The notes under the pieces were generated by a model. That model made no database searches, had not been told where the DNA came from, and saw only the letters and a list, made by a program, of their open reading frames with translations. Shown piece after piece: positions 43,713 to 52,738 of a stretch of 64,000 bases of DNA. The position numbers were made by a program, and so were the translations under genes. How positions within the stretch are numbered: the first letter of the stretch is position 1; every line of letters starts with the position of its first letter. The stretch is from Xanthomonas sp. SI (GTDB lineage Bacteria; Pseudomonadota; Gammaproteobacteria; Xanthomonadales; Xanthomonadaceae), in contig NZ_CP051261.1 of the NCBI RefSeq assembly GCF_014236855.1, positions 1,984,001-2,048,000 on the forward strand. Reading direction: 5' to 3'.

Positions 43713-43734
43713 GTGTAAAGTATCCGGCAACACC
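43713..43734 (+). promoter_or_regulatory. Bipartite operator-like motif before the XRE-cupin gene
   Basis: GTGTAAAGT (43713-43721) is followed after ATCCGG by CAACACC (43728-43734). It reads toward the regulator gene and lies 37-45 bases before its ATG at 43758. The 264-base divergent region between the two motif copies has no other clear feature. Confidence 0.55.
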
Positions 43735-43757
43735 GCCAAGGCCCTCCTGATCACGCG

Positions 43758-44306
43758 ATGGATATCGGCGCCCGCCTGCATCGGGTTCGCACCGCCCACG
43801 GACTGAGCCAGCGCGAGCTGGCCAAGCGGGTGGGCGTGACCAACAGCACCATCTCGCTGATAGAACAGAACAAGGTCAGCCCGTCGGTGAGTTCGCTGAA
43901 GAAGGTGCTGGACGGCATTCCGATCTCGCTGGCCGATTTCTTCACCCAGGACCTGCAGATCGGGCCGGCCGATGCGCCGTTCTATGCCGCCGACGAACTG
44001 CCCGACGTGGGCAGCGACGGCATCCACTACTACCTGGTCGGGCAACACCGCCCGCAGCGGCAGATGTGCATCCTGCGCGAGGTGATGCCGCCGGGCAGCG
44101 ACACCGGCACCGCGATGCTGGTGCACGAAGGCGAGGAGGGCGGCGTCGTGGTGGCGGGCGAAGTGGAGGTCACCGTCGGCACGCAGGTGCGCGTGCTGCG
44201 CGCCGGCGAGGGGTACTATTTCGAGAGCCGGGTGCCGCACCGGTTCCGCAACGTCGGCAGCGAGGCGGTGGTGATCGTCAGCGCCAACACCCCGGCCACG
44301 TTCTGA
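43758..44306 (+). CDS. XRE-family transcriptional regulator with cupin domain
   Basis: The 182-aa protein has an N-terminal HTH_XRE domain ([20 protein letters not shown], residues 1-60) and a C-terminal cupin ([16 protein letters not shown], residues 110-180). This is the PuuR-like arrangement that senses an amine or acid effector through the cupin. It is divergent from the aminotransferase-ald-mmsA operon and 88 bases before the PuuC-like dehydrogenase, so it probably controls both sides and itself. Cupin effector unknown. Confidence 0.9.
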   Translation: MDIGARLHRVRTAHGLSQRELAKRVGVTNSTISLIEQNKVSPSVSSLKKVLDGIPISLADFFTQDLQIGPADAPFYAADELPDVGSDGIHYYLVGQHRPQRQMCILREVMPPGSDTGTAMLVHEGEEGGVVVAGEVEVTVGTQVRVLRAGEGYYFESRVPHRFRNVGSEAVVIVSANTPATF

Positions 44307-44394
44307 GCGCCGCCTGCGCCGCGGCGCGCACGCCCGCCTCGCCGCGACCGTACCACCCGCAGATCCGTTCCTTCCTCCCGACCCGGAGCTTCCG

Positions 44395-45897
44395 ATGACC
44401 GCACCCCGCACCCGCGACGCATGGCAGGCGATGGCCGACGCGCTGCACCTGCGCACCCAGGCTTTCATCGACGGACGCTACGTCGCGGCGGCCAGCGGCA
44501 AGACCTTCGACTGCATCAGCCCGATCGACGGCCGCGTGCTCGGCCAGGTCGCCGAGGGCGGTGCCGAGGACATCGACCGCGCGGTCGCCGCGGCGCGGCG
44601 CAGCTTCGATGCCGGGCGCTGGTCGCAGGCCAGGCCGGCGCAGCGCAAGAAGACCCTGATCAAGCTGGCGCAGCTGGTCGAACAGCATGCCGACGAGCTG
44701 GCGCTGCTGGAGTCGCTGGACATGGGCAAGCCGGTGCGCGACGCGCGCAGCGTGGACGTGGCGGCCACGGTGCGCTGCCTGGCCTGGACCGGCGAGGCGC
44801 TGGACAAGCTCTACGGCGAGGTGGCGCCGACCGGGCAGGACGAGCTGGGCCTGATCACCCGCGAACCGCTGGGCGTGGTCGGCGCGATCGTGCCGTGGAA
44901 TTTCCCGCTGCTGATGGCCGCGTGGAAGATCGCCCCGGCGCTGGCCGCGGGCAATTCGGTGGTGCTCAAGCCTTCGGAGAAATCGCCGCTGAGCGTGCTG
45001 CGCCTGGCCGAACTGGTGGCCGAAGCCGGCATCCCCGATGGCGTTTTCAACGTGGTGCCGGGCTTCGGCAAGAGCGCCGGCGAGCCGCTGGCGCTGCACA
45101 TGGACGTGGACGGACTGGTGTTCACCGGGTCCACCGCGGTCGGCAAGCGCCTGCTGCAATGCGCCGGGCTGTCGAACATGAAACGCGCCTACATGGAATG
45201 CGGCGGCAAGAGCCCGAACCTGGTGTTCGCCGACGCGCCGGACCTGGAGCAGGCCGCGCAGGCCGCGGCCGGCGCGATCTTCTACAACCAGGGCGAGGTC
45301 TGCACCGCGGCGTCGCGGCTGCTGGTGGAGCGATCGATCAAGGACGACTTCGTCGCCCGCGTGGTCGCCGCCGGGCGCGCGCTGCAGCCGCGGCATCCGT
45401 TCGACGACGACGCGGCGATGGGCGCGCTGGTGGACGAGGCGCAGACCCATCGCGTGCTCGACTACATCGCGCGCGGCAACGAGGAAGGCGCGCGGCTGCT
45501 GCTCGGCGGCAAGCGCGTGGAGGTGGTCGCCGGCGGCTGCTACGTGGAGCCGACCATCTTCGACGAGGTCGGCCACGAGCATACGATTGCTCGCGAGGAG
45601 ATCTTCGGCCCGGTGCTGTCGGTGATCGCCTTCGACGACGAAGCGCACGCGTTGCGCATGGCCAACGACAGCGACTACGGCCTGGCCGCGGGCGTGTGGA
45701 CCCGCGACATCGGCCGCGCGCACCGGGTGGCGCGCAAGCTGCGCGCCGGCAGCGTGTGGGTGAACTACTGGGACGGCGGCGACATGACCGCGCCGTTCGG
45801 CGGCTACAAGCAATCGGGCAACGGCCGCGACAAGTCGCTGCATGCGTTCGACAAGTACACGGAGATGAAGGCGACCTGGATCAATCTGGCTGTGTGA
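44395..45897 (+). CDS. PuuC-like aldehyde dehydrogenase
   Basis: The 500-aa protein is an NAD(P)-dependent aldehyde dehydrogenase: catalytic Cys in [14 protein letters not shown], glutamate in [10 protein letters not shown], and the [19 protein letters not shown] segment. The best fit is gamma-glutamyl-gamma-aminobutyraldehyde/3-aminopropanal-type enzymes (PuuC, AldH). It would oxidise aminoaldehydes made from putrescine or 1,3-diaminopropane to GABA or beta-alanine. It follows the XRE-cupin regulator and may be cotranscribed with it. Confidence 0.9.
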   Translation: MTAPRTRDAWQAMADALHLRTQAFIDGRYVAAASGKTFDCISPIDGRVLGQVAEGGAEDIDRAVAAARRSFDAGRWSQARPAQRKKTLIKLAQLVEQHADELALLESLDMGKPVRDARSVDVAATVRCLAWTGEALDKLYGEVAPTGQDELGLITREPLGVVGAIVPWNFPLLMAAWKIAPALAAGNSVVLKPSEKSPLSVLRLAELVAEAGIPDGVFNVVPGFGKSAGEPLALHMDVDGLVFTGSTAVGKRLLQCAGLSNMKRAYMECGGKSPNLVFADAPDLEQAAQAAAGAIFYNQGEVCTAASRLLVERSIKDDFVARVVAAGRALQPRHPFDDDAAMGALVDEAQTHRVLDYIARGNEEGARLLLGGKRVEVVAGGCYVEPTIFDEVGHEHTIAREEIFGPVLSVIAFDDEAHALRMANDSDYGLAAGVWTRDIGRAHRVARKLRAGSVWVNYWDGGDMTAPFGGYKQSGNGRDKSLHAFDKYTEMKATWINLAV

Positions 45898-45899
45898 GC

Positions 45900-45954
45900 C
45901 GGGATTGGGGATTGGGGATTGGGGATTCGGGAATGGGGATTCGGGAATGGGGAT
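45900..45954. repeat. GGGGATT heptamer tandem repeat
   Basis: Directly after the aldehyde dehydrogenase stop, about seven degenerate copies of GGGGATT (also GGGAATC forms) run head to tail. The same heptamer recurs inverted at 46168-46187 and within the start of the PuuB-like gene near 55408-55437. It is a short tandem repeat typical of Xanthomonas intergenic regions. Its function is unknown. Confidence 0.85.
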
Positions 45955-46015
45955 GACCAGCCATTCGGCTGTGGAAAAGCGGGAATTCGCAAGTGCGCCG
46001 CACCTGCGCTTTTCT

Positions 46016-46077
46016 GTAGGAGGGGCTTCAGCCCCGACGCCTTACCGGTAACGCGTCGGGGCTGAAGCCCCTCCTAC
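46016..46077. repeat. REP pair with GGGGC stem variant
   Basis: GTAGGAGGGGCTTCAGCCCC starts at 46016, and its reverse complement ends at 46077. The stem carries GGGGC/GCCCC instead of the GCGGC/GCCGC form seen elsewhere, with both sides changed together. A short inverted CCCGAAT heptamer run follows at 46168-46187. No gene lies in 45898-46188. Confidence 0.9.
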
Positions 46078-46188
46078 AGGAAGCGCTTGGCTAGAGCCAT
46101 AAAAAAGCTTTTTTAGACGTGGCATTTTTCCGCAATCGCTTGACGGCGACTTGCCGCAGGACATCATCCCGAATCCCGAATCCCGAAC

Positions 46189-46659
46189 TCAAACCCGCTC
46201 AACCCGGCAGGCGAAACAGCCCTGGCGCGCATTGTGCAGATGCAGGTAGCGCACGCGCGGATCGGCGAAGGCCTGCACGATCGCCGCCGCGACCGTTTCG
46301 CCGGGATGCACGTCGGCGGCAAGCAGCATGTCATCGGCAGCGTAGCCGCGCAGCGAGATCAAGCGCCTGCGGATCGCGTCGGGCACGTGGTCCGGTGCCA
46401 CCGTCGCGGTCTGCACGTGGCGGCGCACGTAGATCGGCCCGGCGGCGCGGTATGGCGTGTCGGCCGGCTGGTGCAGGTAGTGCAGCAGCAACAGTTCCTC
46501 GCCGGGTTGCGCGTCTTCCAGGCTGATCCGGCACGGGAAGCCCGGCGCCTGGTCGGCACGGACGCGGCGCGCGCCGTGCGCGTGCAACTGCGCATCGTCG
46601 AGTGCGAACAGCGGTGCGAACGGCGCGGCCGGCAGGCCGATGCAGACGAAGCTGGACAT
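46189..46659 (-). CDS. DUF1203 protein
   Basis: The 156-aa protein fits DUF1203: FPCRISLEDAQPGEELLLLHY, PYRAAGPIYVRR, LISLRGYAADDMLLAADVHP and C-terminal YLHLHNARQGCFACRVER. Function is unknown. It has no signal peptide and is probably cytoplasmic. ATG 46659 starts the MSSFVCIGLP sequence; upstream residues in the open frame are non-coding. It is transcribed alone. Confidence 0.85.
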   Translation of the reverse strand: MSSFVCIGLPAAPFAPLFALDDAQLHAHGARRVRADQAPGFPCRISLEDAQPGEELLLLHYLHQPADTPYRAAGPIYVRRHVQTATVAPDHVPDAIRRRLISLRGYAADDMLLAADVHPGETVAAAIVQAFADPRVRYLHLHNARQGCFACRVERV

Positions 46660-46889
46660 GTGCGCTCCAAGAGGCGATGGAGCGTATAGCGTGCCCGCCG
46701 TCGCGGCGTCGCGCTGGCCGGATTCGGACGTGACAGCGGCCACCAGCCGGGGCTAAAAGACCCCGTCTGGCGCCGTCGCATGCGAGCGCCTCGATCGGGC
46801 ACGAAGCCGGTTGCAGCCAACGCCGTGGCTACGCCCGGTCCGGCCGCGCAAGCGCGGGGGCAGGGCGTGCGCACCGGTTGCGTGCGGAC

Positions 46890-47495
46890 TCAGTCCGGCA
46901 CGTACTCGGCAAAGGTGACCGGATGCTTGGGATCGGCGGCGTCCACCTTGTCCGCGGTCTTCTTCAACGCATCGGCGTCCGGCGCCGGATCCGAATTCAG
47001 CTGCCAGCTCTGGCGGATGCGTTTGTGGAACAGCCAGGTCTTGCGCTCGGGGTCGTAGCGGAAGGTGATGAAGTAGGTCCAGTGCTGGCCGCAGGAAACG
47101 CCGTTCTGCACGGTGAAGTAGCGGCCCTTGGCCGCGAACGGATCGTCGCTGTCGGTGAACGGATCGCACTGGCCGCCCTCGTCGCGCTTGAGCACCACGT
47201 GGTCGTTGCGCGCGGCCAGCCGGTAGTGGCCGTCGGCCTGCTGCACGAAGATCAGCAGCGGCCGTGCCGGCGCCGGTTCGCGCTCGGCTTCGCCGCGTTG
47301 CTGCAGCGCCACCAGGTAGTCGGCGCGGCCGTCACCGTCGAGATCGGTGCGCAGTTGTTCCAGCGGCAGGTAGCCGGCCGGCAGCTGGCGCAGCACGTCG
47401 GCGGGCAGGTCGGCGGGCAGGTCGGCGGCGCGTGCGGCCTGCGTGGCGAACAGGCAAAGAGCGGCGGCAAGACCGTGGCGGAGCAACATGGACAT
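46890..47495 (-). CDS. Hypothetical secreted protein
   Basis: The 201-aa product has a Sec signal peptide (LCLFATQAARA) and one calcium-loop-like motif LDGDGRADYLVAL (residues 53-65), as in FG-GAP/VCBS-type repeats. A beta-rich domain rich in Asp and aromatic residues follows. I do not recognise the family. A second ATG at 47489 (MLLRHG) is an alternative start. It is probably periplasmic. The upstream 450 bases before fdhD contain no gene that I can support. Confidence 0.65.
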   Translation of the reverse strand: MSMLLRHGLAAALCLFATQAARAADLPADLPADVLRQLPAGYLPLEQLRTDLDGDGRADYLVALQQRGEAEREPAPARPLLIFVQQADGHYRLAARNDHVVLKRDEGGQCDPFTDSDDPFAAKGRYFTVQNGVSCGQHWTYFITFRYDPERKTWLFHKRIRQSWQLNSDPAPDADALKKTADKVDAADPKHPVTFAEYVPD

Positions 47496-47944
47496 CGTGG
47501 GGCCATCCAAAGCGAGGGGCGCAAAGCCTAACCGACCGCGCCCAGCTATGGGCGATCGACACTGCCCGGTCCAGCTGACCTGCGCTGTGCGCAAGCGGCG
47601 GCGTGGCACTTCGCTTGCAGTCTGTTCGCACCCCGTGTCGCCAAGCACGCGGCAGGCGCGGTGCTGCGCCGCCGCATGCGTGGCTTTGCCGCATCGCAGC
47701 ACCGAACCGGCACGATCTCACGGCGTCGTGCACCCTGACGGGTATGCTGTGCGGGTTGTGGTGTGGCCGTTTTTCCAGCGCGTAGCCCGGACCTCGGGCA
47801 GGCTGGCGGCGGGCCGCGCACTGGCGCAGGATAGGCCGTCCGCCACTGCCGGTCGGACTGGCGATTGAGGCGACCAGGCAGTTGGCATCCGGCTTGCAGT
47901 GCAGAAGGCGATCGTGTTGTTCCACTGAATGGGGGGCGTACACC

Positions 47945-48784
47945 ATGTACTCGCGTGCGTCTTCCCGGCCAGGCGCTGTCGCGCGCGGTGTGCGCCGCCA
48001 TCGCGACGGGCGTACCGCGCTCACCCAGGACTTGGTGGCGGCCGAGGTGCCGGTGGCGTTCGCCTACAACGGCGAACCGTTCGTGGTGATGATGGCGACC
48101 CCGGAAGACCTGCACGACTTCGCGCTGGGCTTCTCGCTCAGCGAAGGCATCGTCGAGGATCCGACGCAGTTGCAGGTCGCCAGCGTGGACACCTTCCTGG
48201 AAGGGGTTTCGCTGCAACTGCAGATCCCGCCCGCGCATGCCGCGGCCCTGCTGGCGCGACGCCGCAACCTACAGGGCCGCAGCGGCTGCGGGGTGTGCGG
48301 CAGCGAATCGATCGAGGCAGTGCTGCGCGCGCCGCGGCCGCTGCCGGCCGGCGCCGCGATCGCGCCGGCGGCGCTGGCGCGGGCGCTGCGCGAGCTGCGC
48401 CAGCAGCAACCGCTCAACGCGATCACCGGCGCCACCCACGCCGCGGGCTGGGCTGACGCCGATGGTTGCGTGCAGCTGACGCGCGAGGACGTCGGTCGGC
48501 ACAACGCGCTGGACAAGCTGATCGGCGCGCTGGCCACGGCCGGCGTGGACCCGGCCAGCGGTTTCGCCGTGGTCACCAGCCGCGCCAGCTACGAGATGGC
48601 GATGAAGGCCGCGCAGGCCGGCATCCCGCTGCTGGCCGCCATTTCCGCACCCACCGCGCTGGCGATCGCGCTGGCCGACAGCGCCGGCCTGACCCTGATC
48701 GGCTTCGCCCGCGACCACGACTATGTCGTCTACAGCCATCCGCAGCGCCTGACCCAGGCCGAGCACGCCGGAGAGCCCGCATGA
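47945..48784 (+). CDS. fdhD: Formate dehydrogenase accessory sulfurtransferase FdhD
   Basis: The 279-aa protein carries the FdhD cysteine motif GCGVCG (residues 116-121), together with ALGFSLSEGI and TREDVGRHNALDKLIG, which are hallmark blocks. FdhD transfers sulfur to the molybdenum cofactor of formate dehydrogenase-like enzymes. ATG 47945 (MYSRAS) is the family start; upstream ATGs in the open frame are unlikely. The next gene is a molybdoenzyme that begins inside its stop codon (ATGA). Confidence 0.95.
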   Translation: MYSRASSRPGAVARGVRRHRDGRTALTQDLVAAEVPVAFAYNGEPFVVMMATPEDLHDFALGFSLSEGIVEDPTQLQVASVDTFLEGVSLQLQIPPAHAAALLARRRNLQGRSGCGVCGSESIEAVLRAPRPLPAGAAIAPAALARALRELRQQQPLNAITGATHAAGWADADGCVQLTREDVGRHNALDKLIGALATAGVDPASGFAVVTSRASYEMAMKAAQAGIPLLAAISAPTALAIALADSAGLTLIGFARDHDYVVYSHPQRLTQAEHAGEPA

Positions 48785-51129
48785 GCAAGAAAACCATCCA
48801 ACCCTATACGCAGCCGGCCGGCGGTTGGGGCGCATTGCGTGCCGTCGCCACCCACCTGCTGCAGCAGGACGTGGCGGTGCAGGGCTCCAAGACCCTGCTG
48901 CACGTGAACCAGCCCGACGGCTTCGACTGCCCCGGCTGCGCCTGGCCCGACCGCGACCACACCTCGACCTTCGAGTTCTGCGAGAACGGCGCCAAGGCGG
49001 TGGCCGCCGAAGCCACCGCGCGCCGCGCCACGCCGGAGCTGTTCGCGCAGCACAGCGTGACGCAGCTGGCCAAGTACAGCGACTATTGGCTGGAAGGGCA
49101 GGGCCGGCTGACCCATCCGCTGCGCTACGACAGCGCCAGCGACCACTACGTGCCGGTGAGCTGGGACGAAGCGTTCGCGCTGATCGCCACGCACCTCAAC
49201 GGCCTGGCCTCGCCGGACGAGGCGATCTTCTACACCTCCGGGCGCACCAGCAACGAGGCCGCGTTCCTGTACCAGCTGTTCGTGCGCGAGTTCGGCACCA
49301 ACAACTTCCCCGACTGTTCGAACATGTGCCACGAGCCGTCGGGTACCGCGCTCAAGTCGCAGATCGGGGTCGGCAAGGGCACGGTGTCGCTGCACGACTT
49401 CGAGCTGGCCGACGCGATCTTCATCTTCGGCCAGAATCCCGGCACCAACCATCCGCGCATGCTCGGCGAGCTGCGCCAGGCGGCCAAGCGCGGCGCGGCG
49501 ATCGTGTCGTTCAATCCGCTGCGCGAGCGCGGGCTGGAGAAGTTCGCCGATCCGCAGGACAAGCTGCAGATGCTGCACAACGGTTCGACGCGGATTTCGT
49601 CGGATTATTTCCAGCTGAAGATCGGCGGCGACCTGGCCGCGGTCAAGGGCATCATCAAGCACGTGCTGGAGCGCGATGCCGAGGCCGCGCGCGCGGCGCA
49701 ACCGCGCCTGCTGGATCTGCAGTTCATCACCCAGCACACCGCCAACTTCGACGCCTTCGCCGCGGACGTGATCGCCGAGCCGTGGGCGACCATCGTCGAG
49801 GAGTCCGGGCTGAGCGAGGCCGAGCTGCGCCACGCCGGCGAGATCTATCTGAAATCCGAACGGCTGATCGCCTGCTGGGGCATGGGCATCACCCAGCACA
49901 AGCATTCGGTGGCGACGATCCACATGATCGCCAACCTGCTGCTGCTGCGCGGCCATCTGGGCCGCCCCGGCGCCGGCGCCTGCCCGGTGCGCGGCCACAG
50001 CAACGTGCAGGGCGATCGCACGATGATGATCTACGAGAAGCCGCCGGCCGCGTTCCTGGACCGGCTGCAGCAGGTGTTCGGTTTCGATCCGCCGCGCGCG
50101 TCCGGGTTCGACACGGTCGGCGCGATCGAGGCGATGGGCGACGGCCGCGCGCGGACCTTCTTCGGCATGGGCGGCAACTTCGCCACCGCCACCCCCGACA
50201 CCGACGCCACGCACCGCGCGCTGCGCCGCTGCGACCTCACCGTGCATGTGACCACCAAGCTCAACCGCAGCCACCTGGTGCACGGCCGCGACGCACTGAT
50301 CCTGCCGTGCCTGGGTCGCACCGAGATCGACATCCAGGAGGGCGGGCCGCAGAGCGTCAGCGTCGAGGATTCGATGAGCATGGTGCACCTGTCGGCCGGC
50401 ATCAATCCGCCGGCGTCGGCGGAACTGCTGTCGGAGCCGGCGATCGTCGCGCGCCTGGCCGAGGCCACGCTCGGCACGCGCAGCGCGATCCGCTGGCGCT
50501 GGCTGGTGGCCGACTACGACCGCATCCGCGAGCTGATCGCGCAGGTGTTCGAGGACTTCGCCGATTTCAACACGCGGGTGCGGGTGCCCGGCGGGTTCCG
50601 CCTGTCCAACACCGCGCGCGACCGCGTGTGGGACACGCCGGAAGGCCGCGCGGTGTTCAAGCCGCACGCGGTGCCCATCGACAACCCGATCCATCGCGCG
50701 CGCCGCCAGCGCCCCGAGCAAGTGGTGTTCACCCTGGCCACCACGCGCTCGCACGACCAGTACAACACCACCATCTACGGCCTGGACGATCGCTACCGCG
50801 GCGTGTTCGGCGAGCGCCGGGTGTTGTTCATCAACGCCGCCGACATCGCCGACCTGGGGCTGCAGGCCGGCGCCTGGGTGGACCTGGAAAGCCTCGGCGA
50901 GGACGGCGTGCAGCGCCAGGCCAAGCGTTTCCTGCTGGTCGAGTACAACATTCCGCGCGGCTGCCTGGCCGCGTACTACCCGGAAACCAACGGCCTGGTG
51001 CCTCTGTCCAGTTTCGCCGACGAGGCGCGCACGCCGACCTCCAAGTCGATCCCGGTGGTGGTGACTCCGCACCTGGCCGACGCCGCCGACGCGGCACCGC
51101 GCGACATCGGCGTGGCGCTTGTCCGCTGA
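48781..51129 (+). CDS. FdhF/YdeP-family molybdopterin oxidoreductase
   Basis: The 782-aa protein belongs to the FdhF/YdeP alpha-subunit-like group. It has LLHVNQPDGFDCPGCAWPD, SGRTSNEAAFLYQLFVREFG, CSNMCHEPSG (position of the active-site residue) and PVRGHSNVQGDRT. It binds molybdopterin guanine dinucleotide and probably a 4Fe-4S cluster. YdeP members are linked to acid resistance, not true formate dehydrogenase activity, so the substrate is uncertain. It overlaps fdhD by four bases and the following small gene by 11 bases. Confidence 0.92.
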   Translation: MSKKTIQPYTQPAGGWGALRAVATHLLQQDVAVQGSKTLLHVNQPDGFDCPGCAWPDRDHTSTFEFCENGAKAVAAEATARRATPELFAQHSVTQLAKYSDYWLEGQGRLTHPLRYDSASDHYVPVSWDEAFALIATHLNGLASPDEAIFYTSGRTSNEAAFLYQLFVREFGTNNFPDCSNMCHEPSGTALKSQIGVGKGTVSLHDFELADAIFIFGQNPGTNHPRMLGELRQAAKRGAAIVSFNPLRERGLEKFADPQDKLQMLHNGSTRISSDYFQLKIGGDLAAVKGIIKHVLERDAEAARAAQPRLLDLQFITQHTANFDAFAADVIAEPWATIVEESGLSEAELRHAGEIYLKSERLIACWGMGITQHKHSVATIHMIANLLLLRGHLGRPGAGACPVRGHSNVQGDRTMMIYEKPPAAFLDRLQQVFGFDPPRASGFDTVGAIEAMGDGRARTFFGMGGNFATATPDTDATHRALRRCDLTVHVTTKLNRSHLVHGRDALILPCLGRTEIDIQEGGPQSVSVEDSMSMVHLSAGINPPASAELLSEPAIVARLAEATLGTRSAIRWRWLVADYDRIRELIAQVFEDFADFNTRVRVPGGFRLSNTARDRVWDTPEGRAVFKPHAVPIDNPIHRARRQRPEQVVFTLATTRSHDQYNTTIYGLDDRYRGVFGERRVLFINAADIADLGLQAGAWVDLESLGEDGVQRQAKRFLLVEYNIPRGCLAAYYPETNGLVPLSSFADEARTPTSKSIPVVVTPHLADAADAAPRDIGVALVR

Positions 51130-51367
51130 TCCGGCGCTGACCCGGGCGCTGTTCGAGGCGTTGGCGCCGGAGCCGGAGGGGATCGCCCTGGCGCGGCTGT
51201 GCAAGCGCCTCGGGGTGCGCATGAGCGTGCTGCTGCGCACACTGGCTTGGCTGGGCGAGGCCACCCTGGACGGGCGTGCGGGACCGGGCTGGATCCGGGT
51301 GGAGACGCGCGGCGAGCGCGAGGTGGCGGTGCTGACCGCCGCCGGCCGCGCGCAACTGCCGCGCTGA
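51119..51367 (+). CDS. Small winged-helix-like protein of the fdhD operon
   Basis: The 82-aa frame starts at TTG 51119, inside the end of the molybdoenzyme gene (11-base overlap). It encodes a helix-turn-helix/winged-helix pattern: ALFEALAPEPEGIALARLCK, RLGVRMSVLLRTLAWL, and a C-terminal two-strand wing (GWIRVETRGEREVAVL). The overlap suggests a translated third gene of the operon, either a regulator or a small assembly factor. Short frame and rare start keep confidence moderate. Confidence 0.65.
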   Translation: MSADPALTRALFEALAPEPEGIALARLCKRLGVRMSVLLRTLAWLGEATLDGRAGPGWIRVETRGEREVAVLTAAGRAQLPR

Positions 51368-51442
51368 CCGCCATGCGGCGTGGCGCTGCGGCGCCGCGGC
51401 CGATCTGCCAGAATCGGGCGGTTTTCCATCGATGCCGCTTCC

Positions 51443-52723
51443 ATGACCGCTGCCGCGCTTCCCGCTTCGCCCGTCAATTCGCCGCGCCGCGTGCTGCTGG
51501 CCAGCCTGGTCGGCACCACCATCGAGTTCTTCGATTTCTACATCTACGCCACCGCCGCGGTGCTGGTGTTCCCGAAGCTGTTCTTCCCCGAGGGCGACGC
51601 CGACGCGGCGCGGCTGCAGTCGCTGGCCACGTTCGCGGTGGCGTTCGTGGCGCGGCCGGTCGGCTCGGCACTGTTCGGCCATTTCGGCGACCGCATCGGG
51701 CGCAAGGCGACGCTGGTGGCGGCGCTGCTGACCATGGGCCTGTCCACGGTGGTGATCGGCCTGTTGCCCGGCTACGCCAGCATCGGCATGTGGGCGCCGG
51801 CGCTGCTGGCGCTGTGCCGCTTCGGCCAGGGCCTGGGCCTGGGCGGCGAATGGGGCGGTGCGGTATTGCTGGCCACCGAGAACGCGCCGCCGGGCAAGCG
51901 CGCCTGGTATGGCATGTTCCCGCAACTGGGCGCGCCGCTGGGTTTCCTGCTGTCCTCCGGGATCTTCCTGCTGCTCGGCGCGGTGCTCGACGATGCGCAG
52001 TTCATGCGCTGGGGCTGGCGCATCCCGTTCGTGGCCAGCGCGCTGCTGGTGGTGACCGGGCTGTGGGTGCGCCTGCGTATCCACGAGACCCCGGATTTCC
52101 AGAAGGCGCTGGAACGCAACGTGCGGGTGGCGCTGCCGATGTGGACGGTGCTGTCGCGGCATGCCGGCGCGCTGCTGCTCGGCACCTTGGGCGTGTTCGC
52201 GACCTTCATGCTGTTCTATCTGATGACGGTGTTCGCACTGGGCTACGGCACCGCGGTGCTCGGCTACGGCCGCGAGCAGTTCCTGCTGCTGCAGATGGTC
52301 GGCATCCTGTTCTTCGCCGCCGGCATTCCGCTGTCGGCGCATTACGGCGACCGCTTCGGCACGCACCGCGCGATGATCGCGGCCGGCGTCGTCATCGTCC
52401 TGTTCGGGCTGTGCTTCGCGCCGCTGTTCAGCGCCGCGCATCCGTGGCAGTTGCTGGCGTTCCTGTCGCTGGGCTCGTTCTTCATGGGCCTGACCTACGG
52501 GCCGTGCGGCACCTTGCTGGCCGAACTGTATCCGGTGCAGGTGCGTTACACCGGCGCCTCGATGTCGTTCAACCTGGCCGGCATCATCGGCGCGGCGCCG
52601 GCGCCGTACGTGGCCAGCTGGCTGGCCAAGCACTACGGCCTGCCATGGGTCGGCTACTACCTCAGTGCCGGCGCGGCGCTGAGCCTGCTGGCGCTGCTGG
52701 TGATCGGCGCCAGGCGCCGCTGA
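51443..52723 (+). CDS. MHS-family major facilitator transporter
   Basis: The 426-aa membrane protein has 12 hydrophobic helices and the MHS-family signatures GTTIEFFDFYIYATAAVLVF at the start, RPVGSALFGHFGDRIGRKA between helices 2 and 3, and GLGLGGEWGGAVLLATE. Members symport sugars, shikimate, proline/betaine or organic acids with protons. Substrate is not inferable here. ATG 51443 is the family start. It follows the winged-helix gene by 75 bases but may have its own promoter. Confidence 0.9.
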   Translation: MTAAALPASPVNSPRRVLLASLVGTTIEFFDFYIYATAAVLVFPKLFFPEGDADAARLQSLATFAVAFVARPVGSALFGHFGDRIGRKATLVAALLTMGLSTVVIGLLPGYASIGMWAPALLALCRFGQGLGLGGEWGGAVLLATENAPPGKRAWYGMFPQLGAPLGFLLSSGIFLLLGAVLDDAQFMRWGWRIPFVASALLVVTGLWVRLRIHETPDFQKALERNVRVALPMWTVLSRHAGALLLGTLGVFATFMLFYLMTVFALGYGTAVLGYGREQFLLLQMVGILFFAAGIPLSAHYGDRFGTHRAMIAAGVVIVLFGLCFAPLFSAAHPWQLLAFLSLGSFFMGLTYGPCGTLLAELYPVQVRYTGASMSFNLAGIIGAAPAPYVASWLAKHYGLPWVGYYLSAGAALSLLALLVIGARRR

Positions 52724-52738
52724 GGCGCACGCGCGCGC

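Noticed and set aside
46745..46775. Hairpin CCAG-CCGGGG-CTAAAAGA-CCCCG-CTGG as a riboswitch
   Set aside because: It is a simple stem in an intergenic gap upstream of DUF1203 with no conserved aptamer pattern. It may be a terminator of a minor transcript.
47496..47944. Possible molybdenum-cofactor riboswitch before fdhD
   Set aside because: The 450-base gap has G/C palindromes but none of the conserved aptamer elements were recognisable.
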